A stretch of DNA of 64,000 bases from Sycobia sp. Sy_11 (GCA_018907035.1 JACCIC010000040.1:1147501-1211500); one strand, 5' to 3'. Counted from the stretch's first letter, positions 37,010 to 50,209 are shown. The notes: generated from the sequence alone by a model not told the origin. Numbers and translations are program-made.

Positions 37010-37565
37010 TTATCTTATTATTTTTTTAAAACTAAGTGATACTCAAGATTTTTTAATGTATCAATATAAAACCAATGAACTGGAACAAGGAAAACTATTT
37101 TAAAAGTACACTGTTTCAAACTGAAAAAATATAAAATCAAGTAAACAATTAGAAAAATATTTGTGCTTAGAACAAATTATTGAGATTTATTTATATAATT
37201 ATAACATATTATAAACAATTTGCTTTCTATTATATTTTCTTCGAAATTTCACTTCAATAACTATATATTATTCTTACAGTTATAAATGTTATTAAATATT
37301 GTAAGCGCTAATGTAACACATGATTCATTTGTTTTAATTAAAGTTAAAAAAAACTTTAGTACAATAATTAGCTATTATAAGAAAATTTATATTAATCACT
37401 GTATTAAGAGTTATAGTTGACTACAATACAATGTCAATAGATAAACTATGAAAAAATTTTCAGATATTTTATTAAATAACGAAAAAATCTTTTTATGTAT
37501 TTTTAATATTATTTTTCACAGTGTTTAATCTTTTTTTGTAATATAAAAATTTTTTTTAAAAACAT
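37010..37565. other. AT-rich 3' flank of the hypothetical gene
   Basis: No canonical AATAAA was found close to the stop; no other structure seen. Confidence 0.35.
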
Positions 37566-37569
37566 CTAT

Positions 37570-37602
37570 ATTGTGTGGCGCGCACGCGCACGCGCACGCA
37601 CG

Positions 37603-37648
<46 letters not shown>

Positions 37649-37660
37649 CGTATATATATG
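37570..37660. repeat. (CG/CA)n(CA)n(TA)n compound microsatellite
   Basis: GCGCGCACGCGCACGCGC passes into CA and then TA tracts, an unbroken alternating purine-pyrimidine run of about 90 bases, a classical Z-DNA-prone composition, about 500 bases upstream of the Lamtor5 start codon. Confidence 0.95.
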
Positions 37661-38145
37661 CTTCTATGCATGCATATAAAATAATAATATAATAAAATCT
37701 TTACATAAATTACGAATAAGCAATTTGTTTGAATTTATTATGCAAATGCACGTGCAGTGTGTACTTACAAGGTAGGTAGGTATTTACGATTTTGCAATAA
37801 GTTAGCACTTACCTGTTGACAATGATACAGATACATGACAGCTTTTAACAGATAATCATCTCAGCTAATCCCATCTTTATGCAGCTCTTTATGTTCATGC
37901 TGCATGTGTGCAAAGTATTATATATAGTGAGGCAAAAGCAAACTAGCTAGGTATAGACAGGTATAGGCTGGCATAGGTTAGCAGATTAAACATCAACACT
38001 AAACAGTAGTTGATAAAATTGTGTATTACTTTTATATAATTTTACTTCGTTCAAAATTTCTCAAATAAAAGTTTCGAAAAATCAATCAAATTCATAGAAA
38101 TTATTTCTATACATAGTTAATAAATTTAATAATTTTAATCAAAAC

Positions 38146-38782
38146 ATGGAACAAAGTGTTCAAAAACGAATGGATGACATGTAAGTAAATAATTTTGAAG
38201 GCTATGTTGATGTATCTTAATTAAAGCTGATTAAATATTCATCCATTCTAAATAACTCTTCCTTTAGAAGCACCAGAGATGATGTTATTGGATGTATTTT
38301 AACGGACAAAACTGGACTATGCTTAGGAGGTACTTCTTAATAATTTTTCTAGTGCACAAATTAAATAGTTTAAATAAATTTAATTTTTAGAAAAAAAATA
38401 TTTTATTATAAATATTTAATAATTCTATATATATATCAATATTAATTGCAGTAAAAGGTAGTGCATCGAGTGAAAGTGCTGGAGTAATTGCAGCAATGGC
38501 GGACTTAGTCTCAAAAATTGAACCTGGATCTAAAGCTCCAGTAATTTGTCTTCAAAGTGCAACACGGTAATTTTATTTATAATAAAATTATAAAAAAAAT
38601 TGATAATTTAAGTAATTAGTTTATCTACTGCTAATAATAAAATATATAAATTCCTTTGAAAAAAGCGTTGAAAATAAATTATTAAGGTAATAATAAAATA
38701 AAATATATATTTCAGAACATGTCTTATAAATCAACAAGGTCCAATCATTGGAGCAATTTTCAAAGATACTTCAATAGCTTAA
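38146..38782 (+). CDS. Lamtor5: Ragulator complex protein LAMTOR5 (HBXIP homologue)
   Basis: Subunit of the lysosomal Ragulator complex that anchors Rag GTPases for mTORC1 activation. Four exons: 38146-38180, 38268-38329, 38452-38566 and 38716-38782. Introns have GT-AG ends (GTAAGT, GTACTT, GTAATT donors) and the joined frame gives 92 residues, against about 91 in the family. Recognisable text: DDVIGCILTDKTGLCLG, then GSASSESAGVIAAMADLV, then PVICLQSATR and GPIIGAIFKD, matching the single roadblock-type alpha/beta fold. No signal peptide; it is held at the lysosome by LAMTOR1. No single exon exceeds 40 codons. A CACGTG E-box lies at 37749-37754. AATAAA-type words follow at about 38870 and 39048. 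The frame is intact. Confidence 0.93.
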
Positions 38783-38784
38783 AT

Positions 38785-40460
38785 AATTTTTTCTGAAAAT
38801 GTGATACACGTTTTTCATAAGTGATTATAAAAAAGGTCAGCTTTATTTATATTTACATGATTAGTTTTTAAATAAAAATCTATGCAGTAATTTTAATCTG
38901 TGAAGAGATAATTTTACTGAAAAAGTTAAATACAAATATAATTTATATTGCTCAACAATTAAAATTACGTAATTGAAAAGCTGTATAAAGTAAAAATTAT
39001 TGTAATTGTAAGATGGAGTGAAATGAATTGTTATATTCTTATGTAAATAAATATTTGTTTGTAATATTTATATTATAATTTTAAACTTGGTTAATTTAAT
39101 TTAGAGTAATTTATTTCTGTATTGCACCTTTACATTATGGAAATATGTATTGAAATATGTATTTTAAAATACTATCAAGTTTTAATTCAAACAGCTACTG
39201 TGCTTTTAATTATTTTAAAGAAATTAAAAATAATGTCAATAATTAAATTTTCAGATTTTTTACTAATTATAAACTTGTAATTGCTTCATGTTCCATTTTT
39301 TACATGTGTCAAATTTGAACTGATTTAATTTTATATCAGATGGATTACCAAGTTAAAAAGTTATTATTTAATACATTGAATAATATATCTTTGAATATCC
39401 CTGATTAATACTATGCATTTTATCAATTATATTGTACTGAAACAAAATCTTTTTTGTTATAGATTTTATTTTTTTTAAAATGTATCAATAATATAATTCG
39501 TTATTGTTCTATATTATCTAATGATTATGAATAAAATTATAGATAATGAGAGTAGCTCGTGTAATTAATGACTATTATTGTTTATGCAAACAAAAATTGT
39601 TATGTAAAAATAGTATAATATAATAGTATATAATTTCATTTTAAATATTTATTATTTCAAATAATTATATATAAACAAAAGTAATGAAATTAACAAATTA
39701 ATGAAGTAACATATTTAAATATAATGATCTTATAAATTATTCATTGATATTTATACTCTTAATAAAATTTCAACTTTTATAAAATAAAATTGTAAAATAT
39801 TGTAAGTCCGTACTTGTCAAAGCTTTATAGAATATGCATTTGTGTGACGGTGCATAGTGGAGTAAATAAAATATTTACTGATCTTTTAATTATGAAAGTC
39901 TTTCCAAATAGATTTTAATAATAAAAAAATTACTCTGATAAAAGAGATAACATTAAAGCATTGAAAAATTTTGCTGAATATTATTTAATAGTATTAATTT
40001 AATTTTTTTTTAATAACATATAATTTAATAAGAATAAATTAAATTAACTTGTAAAAACTAACAATATTATAATATATAAATATTTTAAAATCTCGATTAA
40101 ACAATTTTGCTTGGGTTTCCAGATCAAATATATAGACAAAATCCAGCTGTAATCCATGCGTTTTTCGCCAAAAAATTTCGTCTATTTCTATCAATTTCCA
40201 TAGAAATCTAGCAACCTAAATTTCCTAACAGGAAATTCAACTGTAATTTAAAAGTGATTCATGAAGAAATCACGTTGATTTTAGCTGGAATACAACTTGA
40301 TTTTATCTAATAGAAATCCAACCAAATTTTTTGATAGATTCATCGCGTACATACACGCGCGTGCGCGCGTACACTCTAAAAAGAGACACGCTATAATATA
40401 CAATCCTCACTAAAATACTAACTTACCTGCTTATATTTAGTATAAACGTTACTGAATTTC
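38785..40460. other. AT-rich 3' flank of Lamtor5 and intergenic DNA
   Basis: Includes the Lamtor5 3'UTR with candidate poly(A) signals. At about 40108-40335 a sequence with weak inverted similarity at its ends (TTGGGTTTCCAGAT against TTGGATTTCTATTAGAT) may be a decayed MITE. Otherwise AT-rich DNA without open frames. Confidence 0.35.
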
Positions 40461-40469
40461 AAACAATTT

Positions 40470-40677
40470 TTTTTTTTTTTTATGTTATTTAACGTCGCTC
40501 TATTTATGCTTCCAAATATTGGTGCTAATCAGCGACGGAGGTCTACGATGTGTTTGTAAACAAAGCACATATAAATTATTACAGCGGTGCTTGTGTCAAT
40601 CGGCCGAGACCGGGATTTGAACTCGGATCACCAAGTTACTAGTCCTTCGCTCTAGCGATCGAGCCATCGTAGGCCTC
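40470..40677 (-). mobile_element. tRNA-derived SINE with intact target-site duplication
   Basis: On the minus strand it starts GAGGCCTACGATGGCTCGAT, with an A-box-like GGCTCGATCGCTAGAG and a B box GAGTTCAAATCCCGG, then a tRNA-unrelated body of about 110 bases ending in a poly(A) run (T run at 40470-40482). Exact 13-base direct repeats TTTCAAACAATTT flank it at 40457-40469 and 40678-40690. That is the signature of LINE-mediated insertion. The head is tRNA-like but the 3' side does not fold into an acceptor stem, so this is a SINE and not a tRNA gene. Confidence 0.88.
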
Positions 40678-40690
40678 TTTCAAACAATTT

Positions 40691-42160
40691 ATTAAGTCTG
40701 CACCAAATCATCATGTATATATAATGAGAATTCGTCACTATTAGCTCGAATGAAAAATATAATTTTGGCTACTTATTAAATCTGATAATCGCAAAATTCA
40801 AATTTTAAAGTTATAATATTGCAAAGAAGCAAAAGTTTAGTAAAAATTGAGGAAAAAAATCATATATAGATTATGACCTTTAAGTTTGCATTGACTTTAC
40901 TCAATTCAGTTTACTAACAGCTTAACGAGAAAAGGAGATACCGAAATTGAAAAAAGACTTTAACTTAGATGATTGTATCTTAATTTTTATTAATTAATGG
41001 ATTAGAAATATACTATAAACTATGTTTCTATATATGTATTTTGATAATTATACTCAAAATAACCACTAATTTCATTATGATGGTGAACACTATGAAAAAC
41101 TCATAAAAATCATTATTTATTGCATTTATCTCAGAAAATATAAAAAATTTGGAAAAAGATTTTGCACAAAAATTATAAATAACACTTAAATAACTCTTTT
41201 ATTCTGTTCCAAATACCTGTTGTCTCTAAAAGTCACATTTTCTGAGAAAAAAATCAATTATAAAAAGACGTCTTACATATATACCAATAGGATATATGAC
41301 ACAATATAAAGCTCATTTACCAATTTGTATATACGCAAATATCGACGATATATCGACAACCCTAATGAACGCAATTGCGACGAAATAAGCATATTTTCCG
41401 AATTCTGAACAGTATAACCTGGTATAACTTAATTTACAATTATGTGATTTTCAACGAAAAACTACGAATTGTATTAGTCTTCTGATTTTTAAATAATATG
41501 GAATATGTTTATGTTCGACATAAAATTAGAATATGCTATAATCTTTTTCAAACAAATATGAAATGTATATTATTATAGTTTTTGATAAAAAATTTAAAAT
41601 GTGCAGCTATAGTCTTCGTTAGAATCACTTAAAATGTGCTACTTTTTGTAAGGGTGTCGATATAAATAATATATATACACTTATACCTATATAATATTTA
41701 AAATAACTGTAGATTTCCTTATGGTGAAAGCTATAATTATCGTAATCAACTATTGTACTAAATATTTTATTTGTTGATATAAAAATCAGACCGAATTCTG
41801 GAGCACTGGAAAATTAAGTAAACTATATACAGTGCATCAATTTAATAGTTTTAAACCCCGCAATGGGAATTGGGAAGTGGACTAAACATAAGTAAAATGA
41901 AATTTGGAAACTGTATTTATTACATGGCTCTCAATAGAAATCAAATTGATTTTAAAAAATTAAAAAAAAAACTTACACTCGAGATAATGTTAATGTAATG
42001 AAATTGCAAAATTATACTTCAAGCTCAGTCTTTTTTTGTAGCTTTCATTCTACTTATAGAATTTTCTATAGCTTAGCAGCTCTCATATTTTGAAGCTTGA
42101 AGATTTTTTTATCGATATACGCATTAATATTTAATTTTATTCTTTTTCAAATCATCAAAA
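40691..42160. other. AT-rich intergenic DNA
   Basis: No open frames or repeat structure of note. Short balanced patch near 41340-41400. Confidence 0.35.
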
Positions 42161-42163
42161 AAT

Positions 42164-42400
42164 ATCAAAAAACTTCATTTTTATATGTTTATAAGGTAAT
42201 TTAAGACGTTATTATTCTGTTTCATATATAACAGCTACACATACGATAACGAACAATTTCGTGCATAATAAAAATCAATTATCAAAAAACTTAATTTTTA
42301 TATGTTTATAAGGTAATTTGAGAAGATATTATTCTGTTTCATATATAACAGCTACACATATGATAATAAACAATTTCGTGCATAATAAAAATCAATTATC
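42164..42400. repeat. 117-bp tandem duplication, two copies
   Basis: The unit starting ATCAAAAAACTT at 42164 recurs at 42281, with the shared words TATGTTTATAAGGTAATTT, ACAGCTACACATA and CAATTTCGTGCATAATAAAA. Only a few substitutions separate the copies. Confidence 0.93.
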
Positions 42401-42566
42401 GCTATATTGATTTGGAAAAATAGTTAATAATAATTTATTTATAAATTATTTTCTATTTTTTGACCATAAACTCACAAAATATTTGTTCAGGAAGCCAAAA
42501 ACAAATTTAAAAAAACCTTGGTGGATTCGCGTCTTTGAAACAAACAGCAAGGCCTTACCACAAAAA

Positions 42567-42579
42567 AGAGGGAGGGAGG

Positions 42580-42630
<51 letters not shown>
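42567..42630. repeat. (AG)n/(GGGA)n microsatellite
   Basis: GGGAGGGAGGG followed by AGAGAGAAAGAGAG units and a pure AG tract. Confidence 0.96.
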
Positions 42631-42633
<3 letters not shown>

Positions 42634-42639
42634 GAATAG

Positions 42640-43440
42640 ACAATATGCACGCATTATGCATCAGACTTGGTGCCATGTACGATATTTGGTTAAAATTTTT
42701 TCCAAATCTATAATGATCATTGCCTTTTATTATAGACGAAATTGATCGTTATCATATGTGTAACTAAATTTCTAAACAAATAAAAAGTAAATTTTTAATA
42801 CTTTTTGATAATTTTAAATACAGATAAAACTTCTTTTTAAGCAATAATTTAACTGCACATTTAAAACTTATATATCGATAGGAAAATCTTCAATCTTTAA
42901 AACCAGACTTAATAGGTTCAAATATTTTAATAGTGAAAGGTTACAAGGAAAAGACTGTGAGCGACGAGTATATTTTGCAATTTATGTTCATTATATAAAT
43001 TTACAATAGCTTGGCCCAAATGAATTTTTCAAAATTTGTAAAATAAAGCTGATTTCAGGAGAGAAATGTAATAAATCCATAGTTTGTAATTTTCATTTTA
43101 TAATGTTTAGTCTTGTTTTCCAGCCTTTTAAATAGTTCAATGGGTAATAATAATTTACCTGTCATTTTCTGAATAATATACCCTCAAAAATCTTATTTAG
43201 AAAACTAAATATATTTAAACAAATTTTGTACAACTGAAATTAAGGCCACTGGAACTCCTTTAATGCCCATATTACTCAATCTTTTGCTGGTTTCATCGCT
43301 AAAACATTTAAAACAATCTAAAAGATTAACTAAATCCGTTAGCTTATATTTCTAGAACATCATTGTCACTGTCAGAAACGTAACAAAATTATAGGATTTT
43401 TTCTCACAATTTTTTTATATATTAGTCTATTTTTACTATT
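42640..43440. other. AT-rich intergenic DNA
   Basis: No gene or repeat recognised between the microsatellite and the haspin promoter. Confidence 0.35.
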
Positions 43441-43454
43441 TAATTTCTGCTGTT

Positions 43455-43640
43455 GTGTGATTGGCTGTTTCTTCACCACTCTTGCCAATAGGCTGCTACC
43501 AGCACGGTCGCCAGCCAATAGCAGCCATCCAGTGAATATGATAGCTGGTACGATAGGTTCTCTATTTTCAATATTCCGTAAATCTATTTCATGTAATTTC
43601 GTTTTCTTGAACCAAAAAGGCGGGAGCGGGACTATGCGAG
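43455..43640 (+). promoter_or_regulatory. candidate haspin promoter: three CCAAT boxes and an E2F-like site
   Basis: In a balanced segment within AT-rich DNA, ATTGG (reverse CCAAT) at 43460-43464 and CCAAT at 43485-43489 and 43515-43519 are spaced 25-30 bases apart. About 100 bases further, GGCGGGAGCGGGA (43619-43631) resembles E2F sites. In animals, arrays of NF-Y CCAAT boxes with E2F or CHR elements drive G2/M genes, which fits haspin. A 5'UTR intron probably follows (donor GTAAGA at 43794, acceptor TTTTAG at 43904). No TATA box is evident. The motifs are seen directly; the function is inferred. Confidence 0.5.
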
Positions 43641-43935
43641 ACGATCGGAAGGAATTGTTGATAGTTAATTTAGTTGATGTTGATTGATATTTGATATTAG
43701 TACAAGATGCAGATTGCAAATTTGCAAACTGCAGATTGCAAATGAAATAGTATTATATATAAGTCACAGGATAAAGATAGTAAATAAATGATCGTAAGAA
43801 CATCAAAATATTTATTAATTCTTTCTTAATATAATTTTAAAAATTTGATTTCACGAATCTATAATTTCTACTATTAATGAACATTTATATTTTTAATGTT
43901 TTAGAAGAAAAATAAATTCTAAAAACTAATAAACA

Positions 43936-46900
43936 ATGATGAAAACAAATATCATTAAAACATATAGTAGAAAACAACCTCTCACCTTCTTTAACCCAAC
44001 TACAGCACTAGTTGCAAAATATACAGATCCTGACAACAATGTTAAAGTAAGAGAATCTCGTTTAAATGATAAAACTTTAATCGTTGATGATTTGAATGAT
44101 ACATTTGATAAAATTGCTACAGGAGTAATGTAAGTTCATTTCATTATCAGTTTCAAATTAAAATTTAAAAAAATTATAAATATAATTAAATTTTCATAGA
44201 ATATCTTCTGCAAAGATTGACCCAAATTATAATGATTCCTATGATAAAAGTGATCAAAATGGTGAAGACATATTTAAAATACCGTCTAAGCTTCTTAAAA
44301 AAAGAAGGAGACCTAGAGAAAAAGAACAAGAAAAATTAACATCTGATAAAATTTACAACATAAAAAAAAAAAAGAATAAAATGAAGAAAACTGAAAAAAA
44401 AAATAAAGAAAGACATGAATTGAAAGATAAAGAAAACTATTCTTTGAAAAAATGTACGATTGCTTTAAAAAGATGTGATATAGAAACAAATAGGAAAAAA
44501 TGTGAAATACATATTCCAAATATTAGTCAAGATGAAAATTCAATTGACGTAAAAAGCTGTAATTCTAAAAATTTAGTTAAAAATTTTCAAGAGTCTAATG
44601 AAATATCTAAAAAGATAGCTTTGAAAATTACAAATGATTTTCCTACAAGTACTCCCAGAGAGTACAAATTACGTAAGATTGTTGATATGCAAAACATATC
44701 ACCTATAGTGCTTCTTCAAGAAAATGAAAACGAGAATGAAGAACATAAAGATCTTTCATCTGAAGTAATTCTAAATAATGAATCAAATATAGAAGTTTTT
44801 TGTAAAGAATCAAATATTAATAGTGATAAAAATGTTTTATCAAAAGAAAGTGAATTTGTGAAATCAGAATCTAAAATAGAAGTAATAAAAGAACATATTT
44901 CAAAAGATTTAGAATTAAAAAATAATTTTAAAAACACATTGAATGATTCAGAGATTGAAGTACTTAAGCTATCATCAAAAAATGATTTAGTTGATACAAT
45001 CAATACTCAACATTCTTATGAAAGCAATAATGTATTAAAACAAAATTCTGCTTCACAATTAAATATAAATAATAAGCATGCAACACAAACTCCAATAGCA
45101 AATAAGGAAATTATATATAACATTGAATGTGGTGATTCACCTTTGCTTTTTGAGGATACTGAGGAGAATTTAAATACGGAAGTGAACATTTTAAGATCAT
45201 GCAGTCGGAGTTTAATAGAGAATCTTTCAAAAAATAGATTAGCTTTAGAAATAGTTAATGATAACAGCAGAAACTTAGAAACATCAAAAAATGATTCCTC
45301 ATTTTATCCTCATGACTGGAGTAATGAATATGATTCATCGTATGAATACTTTACTGGAAAAAAAAATGTTACTGAGAAAGAATTGGATGTAAAAGATTCT
45401 AAAAATTTAGAAAATATTTCTGAAAAATCTGATTTTGTAGAAGTTATTATTAGCCAAAATAATTCATCAATTTTATCAACAGATAATTCTTTAGAAAAAA
45501 TAAATGCTGATGAAGATATAGAATGTAATAAAGAATTTAGTTCAAATAATTTTTCAAGTACAAAAAGAAATAGCATTGAAAGTTCTGATGAAGTAAATAA
45601 TATTGAAAATACTGATTTTAATAAAGATAATATAACTGATGGTGTAGAGAATAATATGCAGGCAATGATAACTTCAGAGAAAAACATTAGTAACTCTCAA
45701 GAAATTAGTTCTAATTTAAATCAGTTAGATGAAATGAATGTATCACTTAATATATTAGAAAATAATGAAATAGAAAGGCAAAATCAAATTTTACTAGAAA
45801 CTACTGAAGTAGATCTCTTTGATACACAAAATGAAAATAATTTAAATAGTAATGATCAAACAGATAAATCTATTAAAGATCATGATTTGGAAACTTCTGA
45901 GCAAAAAGAAAACATTCAAAATACAGAAAAAGATAAAAAAATAAATAATAAAGAACTGCAAATTAACCTTTTCAAAATAGATGATCAAAAAGTAGAAAAG
46001 AGATCATCTCAAAGTAAAGTTCTAAAAAGAAAAAGAAATAGTGAAAGTGAAAGCAATAGAGACAAAGTTAAAGTATTTAAGGCACAATATGATGAAATTG
46101 ATTTTGCTAAACAAAGGACAAATATGTTTGATACTCCTACTATAGAAGGAATAGAGCATATTGATAAGATAAATACTGGTCTAGAAATGGTTACAAAATA
46201 TTCAAAATTAGATTTCGAAAAAAATTCACCTATTTTATTAGAGAAAATTGTAAAAAATAAAATAGGTACAAATTCACAGCTTGATATTTCTAAAGCAGAA
46301 AATAAACATGTAGCCGATAACGATAGTAACAGTGACACCTCTACTTCAGAAAATGAGAACATTTCTTTAAAACTTGATGAAATTAATATAGAAGACAATT
46401 CAGCATTTGAAAAGAATAATCCAAATAAATTTGAAAATCAACCAAAGGAAGTAAATATAATTACCAGTACAAAGAGCCCAGCCTTTTCTAAAATACGTTT
46501 CAATTTACCTCATAAGAATTTTAAAAATAAAACTACTTTACGAAGAGATACTGTCTCCAAAAATAAAATTAAAAAAAATACAATAGAGAAAATAAAGCTC
46601 AAAAAATTATGTGTAGTTCTAACAAAAATAGATGATCAAAATACAGACAAAAGGTCTTCTATTTTATTAAGGAAAAATACAAAAGAAAACAGTGAAATAA
46701 TTAAATTAGGAAAACCAAATGAACCTACTTATATAAAGGACAAAGAAAATGATATTAAAATTAAGGAAAATAATATTAATAGTGCTGAAAGTCAAAAAGA
46801 TAATTCAGAGTTAGGCAAGAATTTTTCTAAAAATATATCACAAAGTCAAAACATTAACTTTGAAACACACGAAGAAATTCATAAAACAATAAACAGCGAA

Positions 46901-49900
46901 AATCTGCATTCCTATTTGTCTAAGTTAAATTCAGTAGCAGTTACAATGAGAAGAAATGTTCACAAACGATCAGATAAACCATTAGCAGTAATTGCAGAAC
47001 ATGAGATAGATCAATTACCTAATATTACTAATAAAAAAGAAGAAAGTACAGAAAAACTTAATGATTTCAAAATGAACCATTGCAATACTGATGGAAAATC
47101 TGAAGAAGATAACCATAACAAATCTATAAAAAATAATCCAAAATATTATCCAATTTTCTTAAAACCTGGAAAGTTTTGGACTAGATCATTATCAATTATA
47201 AATAACTTTCATAATGGACAAAATTTAGAAGAATTAGCAGTTGGAAGAGGTCAGAATTGGAGACACAGTGTTCAATCTATTTTAAATATGCAAGTAGAAG
47301 GTATAGAGCGAACAACTTTCTATTTATATACTTATTTTAAACGATATAAGACTTTAAATGTAAATTTTATCTTTTAGGTATTGTAAAAAGTAATTCTAGA
47401 CAAACGAATAATATAAATAATTTAGTTGATAACTTGGATCAAAGAAAATCTCATAAAATTTCTACAGCAACTAATAGTCCACCTCGAATTTCACGGCGTT
47501 TTTCTATACGTATTATACCAAGTGATACAAGATTAACACTTACTGATGATTTTATCCAATCAGAAAGGAGTAGCAGTATTAATATTAGTAATAAAACAAG
47601 AAAAACATCAGTTTCAAGAAAAACATCCTTAAGTTAGTATCTTTTCTTAAATATATTGTTACCCTTCACCAACTTAATATATTTTATTCATTAAAATATA
47701 TTTTAGAAATTCAAAGAGATACAGTAATTGAATCTGAAGAAGATCTCATTAAATCTGCAGAAACTATTATACTTAAACATTGTAAACAAACATCTTATTT
47801 GCCATTTGATGCCTGTTTTTCAAATTCGTAAGTACACATGTTAAAGCAATTTTAAATAAAATAATTGTATTAATAATTGTAAAAAATATATATAAATACA
47901 ATTTTTAGAATTTAGTTTTATTAAGAAAAAATATATACTGATGATATTTGATCTCTATCAAACTTCTAGTTTTTTTATGCATCTTGTAAAAGCAAAAAAT
48001 TTTTCTATTAAAAATTGAACAGTAATGTTATATCATACTGTTCAAATTTCTTTCAAATTTTATTTTAAAGAAATGACTATATTTAAATAAGTAATTTTGT
48101 TTTAAAAAATTATTTTTTAAGCAAAAGATTAAAACGCTGAAAACTATAATTATAATTAAAATAATTATAGTTTTTAATTAAAATACATTCATACTTATTC
48201 AATATCTTAATGTAATTACTGCTCTGAATACCAATATTTGAAAACTGATATTTTAAAAAATATTTGATATAAACATTAAATTACTCCAAATTTTCGTTAA
48301 TCATGTCTTTTATTTGTCTCTATTCTACACCTCTACAAATTTCATGCAAATTCATTACTCATGTGGAAATGAGAACATTGATAAAAACCAAAAATTATAA
48401 ATCAAATTTTGAAAATCTTCTCATTTCTGTATATTGTTCGATGAATTTGTCTGAATTCATGCAAGAGTGTAAAATAAGCATAAGTAGAGAGTGCGATTAA
48501 TTAACTTTGGCAATAATTTAATTTTCATATAATAATATTTGAAACATACTTATTTTTCCTCGATTGGCAAAAATTATTTTAACCAGTTTTGTAATTAAAA
48601 TATAAAAAATTTAGTCAATATTCATAAAAAATTTAAAAAATTATAAATTATCGTGCTACAATTCCAACTTAAATTTTATCAATTTTAGGGCAAATTACAA
48701 AATCTAAATAAAAATTATATTTCTGGATCTCAAGTAATAATAAATTACTTTTTAAAAATAATTTTTTAAATAAAATTAATTTATTTTTCAAAAGATTTCG
48801 AAACTACATATGTTCTTATTTATTTTAGATACATAGATCATTGCCGGAAAATCGGTGAAGGTGTTTATGGGGAAGTTTTTTTATATGAAAATAAAACTGA
48901 AAAATCAGTTTTGAAAATTATACCAATCGAAGGGGATGAATTGGTTAATTGTGAACCACAAAAAAAGTTTCATGAAATTCTTTCTGAAATAATAATTTCT
49001 GAGTATGTATATAAAGTAAGATTAAATGAAAAATATATGACATTGTAAAAATATCCAGTCTTATTTTTTAGAGAATTGCACAAGCTCAAATCTGAGGATA
49101 AATATAAGACTAGTGGATTTGTTGATATAATTAGAATTATGTGTGTTATTGGTAAATATCCTAATAAATTGATTGACTTATGGAAAAAATATGACCAAGA
49201 AAAAAAATCGGAAAATGACTGTCCATCCATGTTCAATGATCAGCAGTTGTACATAATTCTTGAACTTGCACATGGTGGACAAGACTTAGAAGCTTATACT
49301 TTTCAAAATGCTTCTGAATCTTTATCTATATTTTTACAGGTTCATTAATTTTCTTTAATAATGCTTAAATTATTTATTATAAAAATATATTTTTACAATC
49401 AGTTATTTTAATCAATTTAGACTGCATATAGTTTGGCCGTTGCTGAACAATCTCTTGAATTTGAACATAGAGATTTACATTGGGGAAATATTTTGATATC
49501 TAAAACTGAAGATACAAATTCATTTTATAGATTGGATAATGAAGAAATCATGCTTTCCACAAAAGGTGTTAAGGTATATAAATTGTAATATATGTAAAAG
49601 CAATATAAATATTTTTAATCAATGTCTTAAAATTTTTACTTATAGGTTTCAATAATTGATTTTACATTATCTAGAATGTCATATCAGGGCTGCAAAATTT
49701 TTAATGATTTGGCAGCTGATCCAACATTATTTACAGCCCAAGGAGAATATCAATTTGATATATACAGAATGATGAAAACTAGTGTAAAGTAAGTAGAATC
49801 TTTATTTAAATAATCATAAAGAATAAACACACATTTAATTATTATGTTAAGTAATATAAAAAATTTTTATACCTTAGTAATAATTGGCAACAATTTAATC

Positions 49901-50112
49901 CAGTGACTAATATATTTTGGTTGGATTATACATTGGACAAAATGATAACTGGTGCAAGATATAAAAGGAAAACCACAAAAATTCATAAAACTGCTATAGA
50001 ACAAATGAAGCAATTAAGAAAAGAAATCTTACACTTCAAAAGTGCTTTTGACTTTGTTAAAAATTGTAACATATTTATAGCTATAGTTAACTCTTATAAA
50101 AAGTGTACATAA
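43936..50112 (+). CDS. haspin: haspin (GSG2), histone H3 Thr3 kinase
   Basis: Phosphorylates histone H3 Thr3 in mitosis and so recruits the chromosomal passenger complex. Nine exons: 43936-44129, 44200-47300, 47378-47632, 47707-47827, 48829-49002, 49072-49339, 49421-49573, 49646-49788, 49878-50112. All introns are GT-AG and the 4644 coding bases stay in frame: 1547 residues, about twice the human length. Kinase domain about 1224 to the end: glycine loop GEGVYGEV (1233-1240), Lys1253 in VLKIIPIEGDELVN, HRDLHWGN (1387-1394, haspin-type), and DFT (Asp1427) where most kinases have DFG and haspins usually DYT. The first 1150 or so residues are Asn/Ser/Glu/Lys-rich and look disordered, with a basic patch KKRRRPREK. 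Start at the first ATG of an ATGATG pair. Poly(A) signal at 50201. No disruption seen. Confidence 0.95.
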
Positions 50113-50200
50113 ATATAATATACTGTTTATCCGTAAAGATTTATTATAGTTACTTTATAAAAATTTAATAATTGTTCGTGTATAAATAGTTTTTATAAAT

Positions 50201-50206
50201 AATAAA
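50201..50206 (+). terminator. candidate haspin poly(A) signal
   Basis: AATAAA about 90 bases after the haspin stop codon, the first canonical signal in the 3' flank. Confidence 0.5.
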
Positions 50207-50209
50207 AAA

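Noticed and set aside
40590..40677. Possible tRNA gene on the minus strand
   Set aside because: A and B boxes are present, but the sequence runs into a SINE body with poly(A) and target duplications, and no acceptor stem closes the fold.
43372..43719. Open frames of 76 and 115 codons on both strands in the haspin promoter region
   Set aside because: They overlap the CCAAT/E2F-like cluster, lack family resemblance and lie on both strands; compositional effect of the GC-balanced segment.
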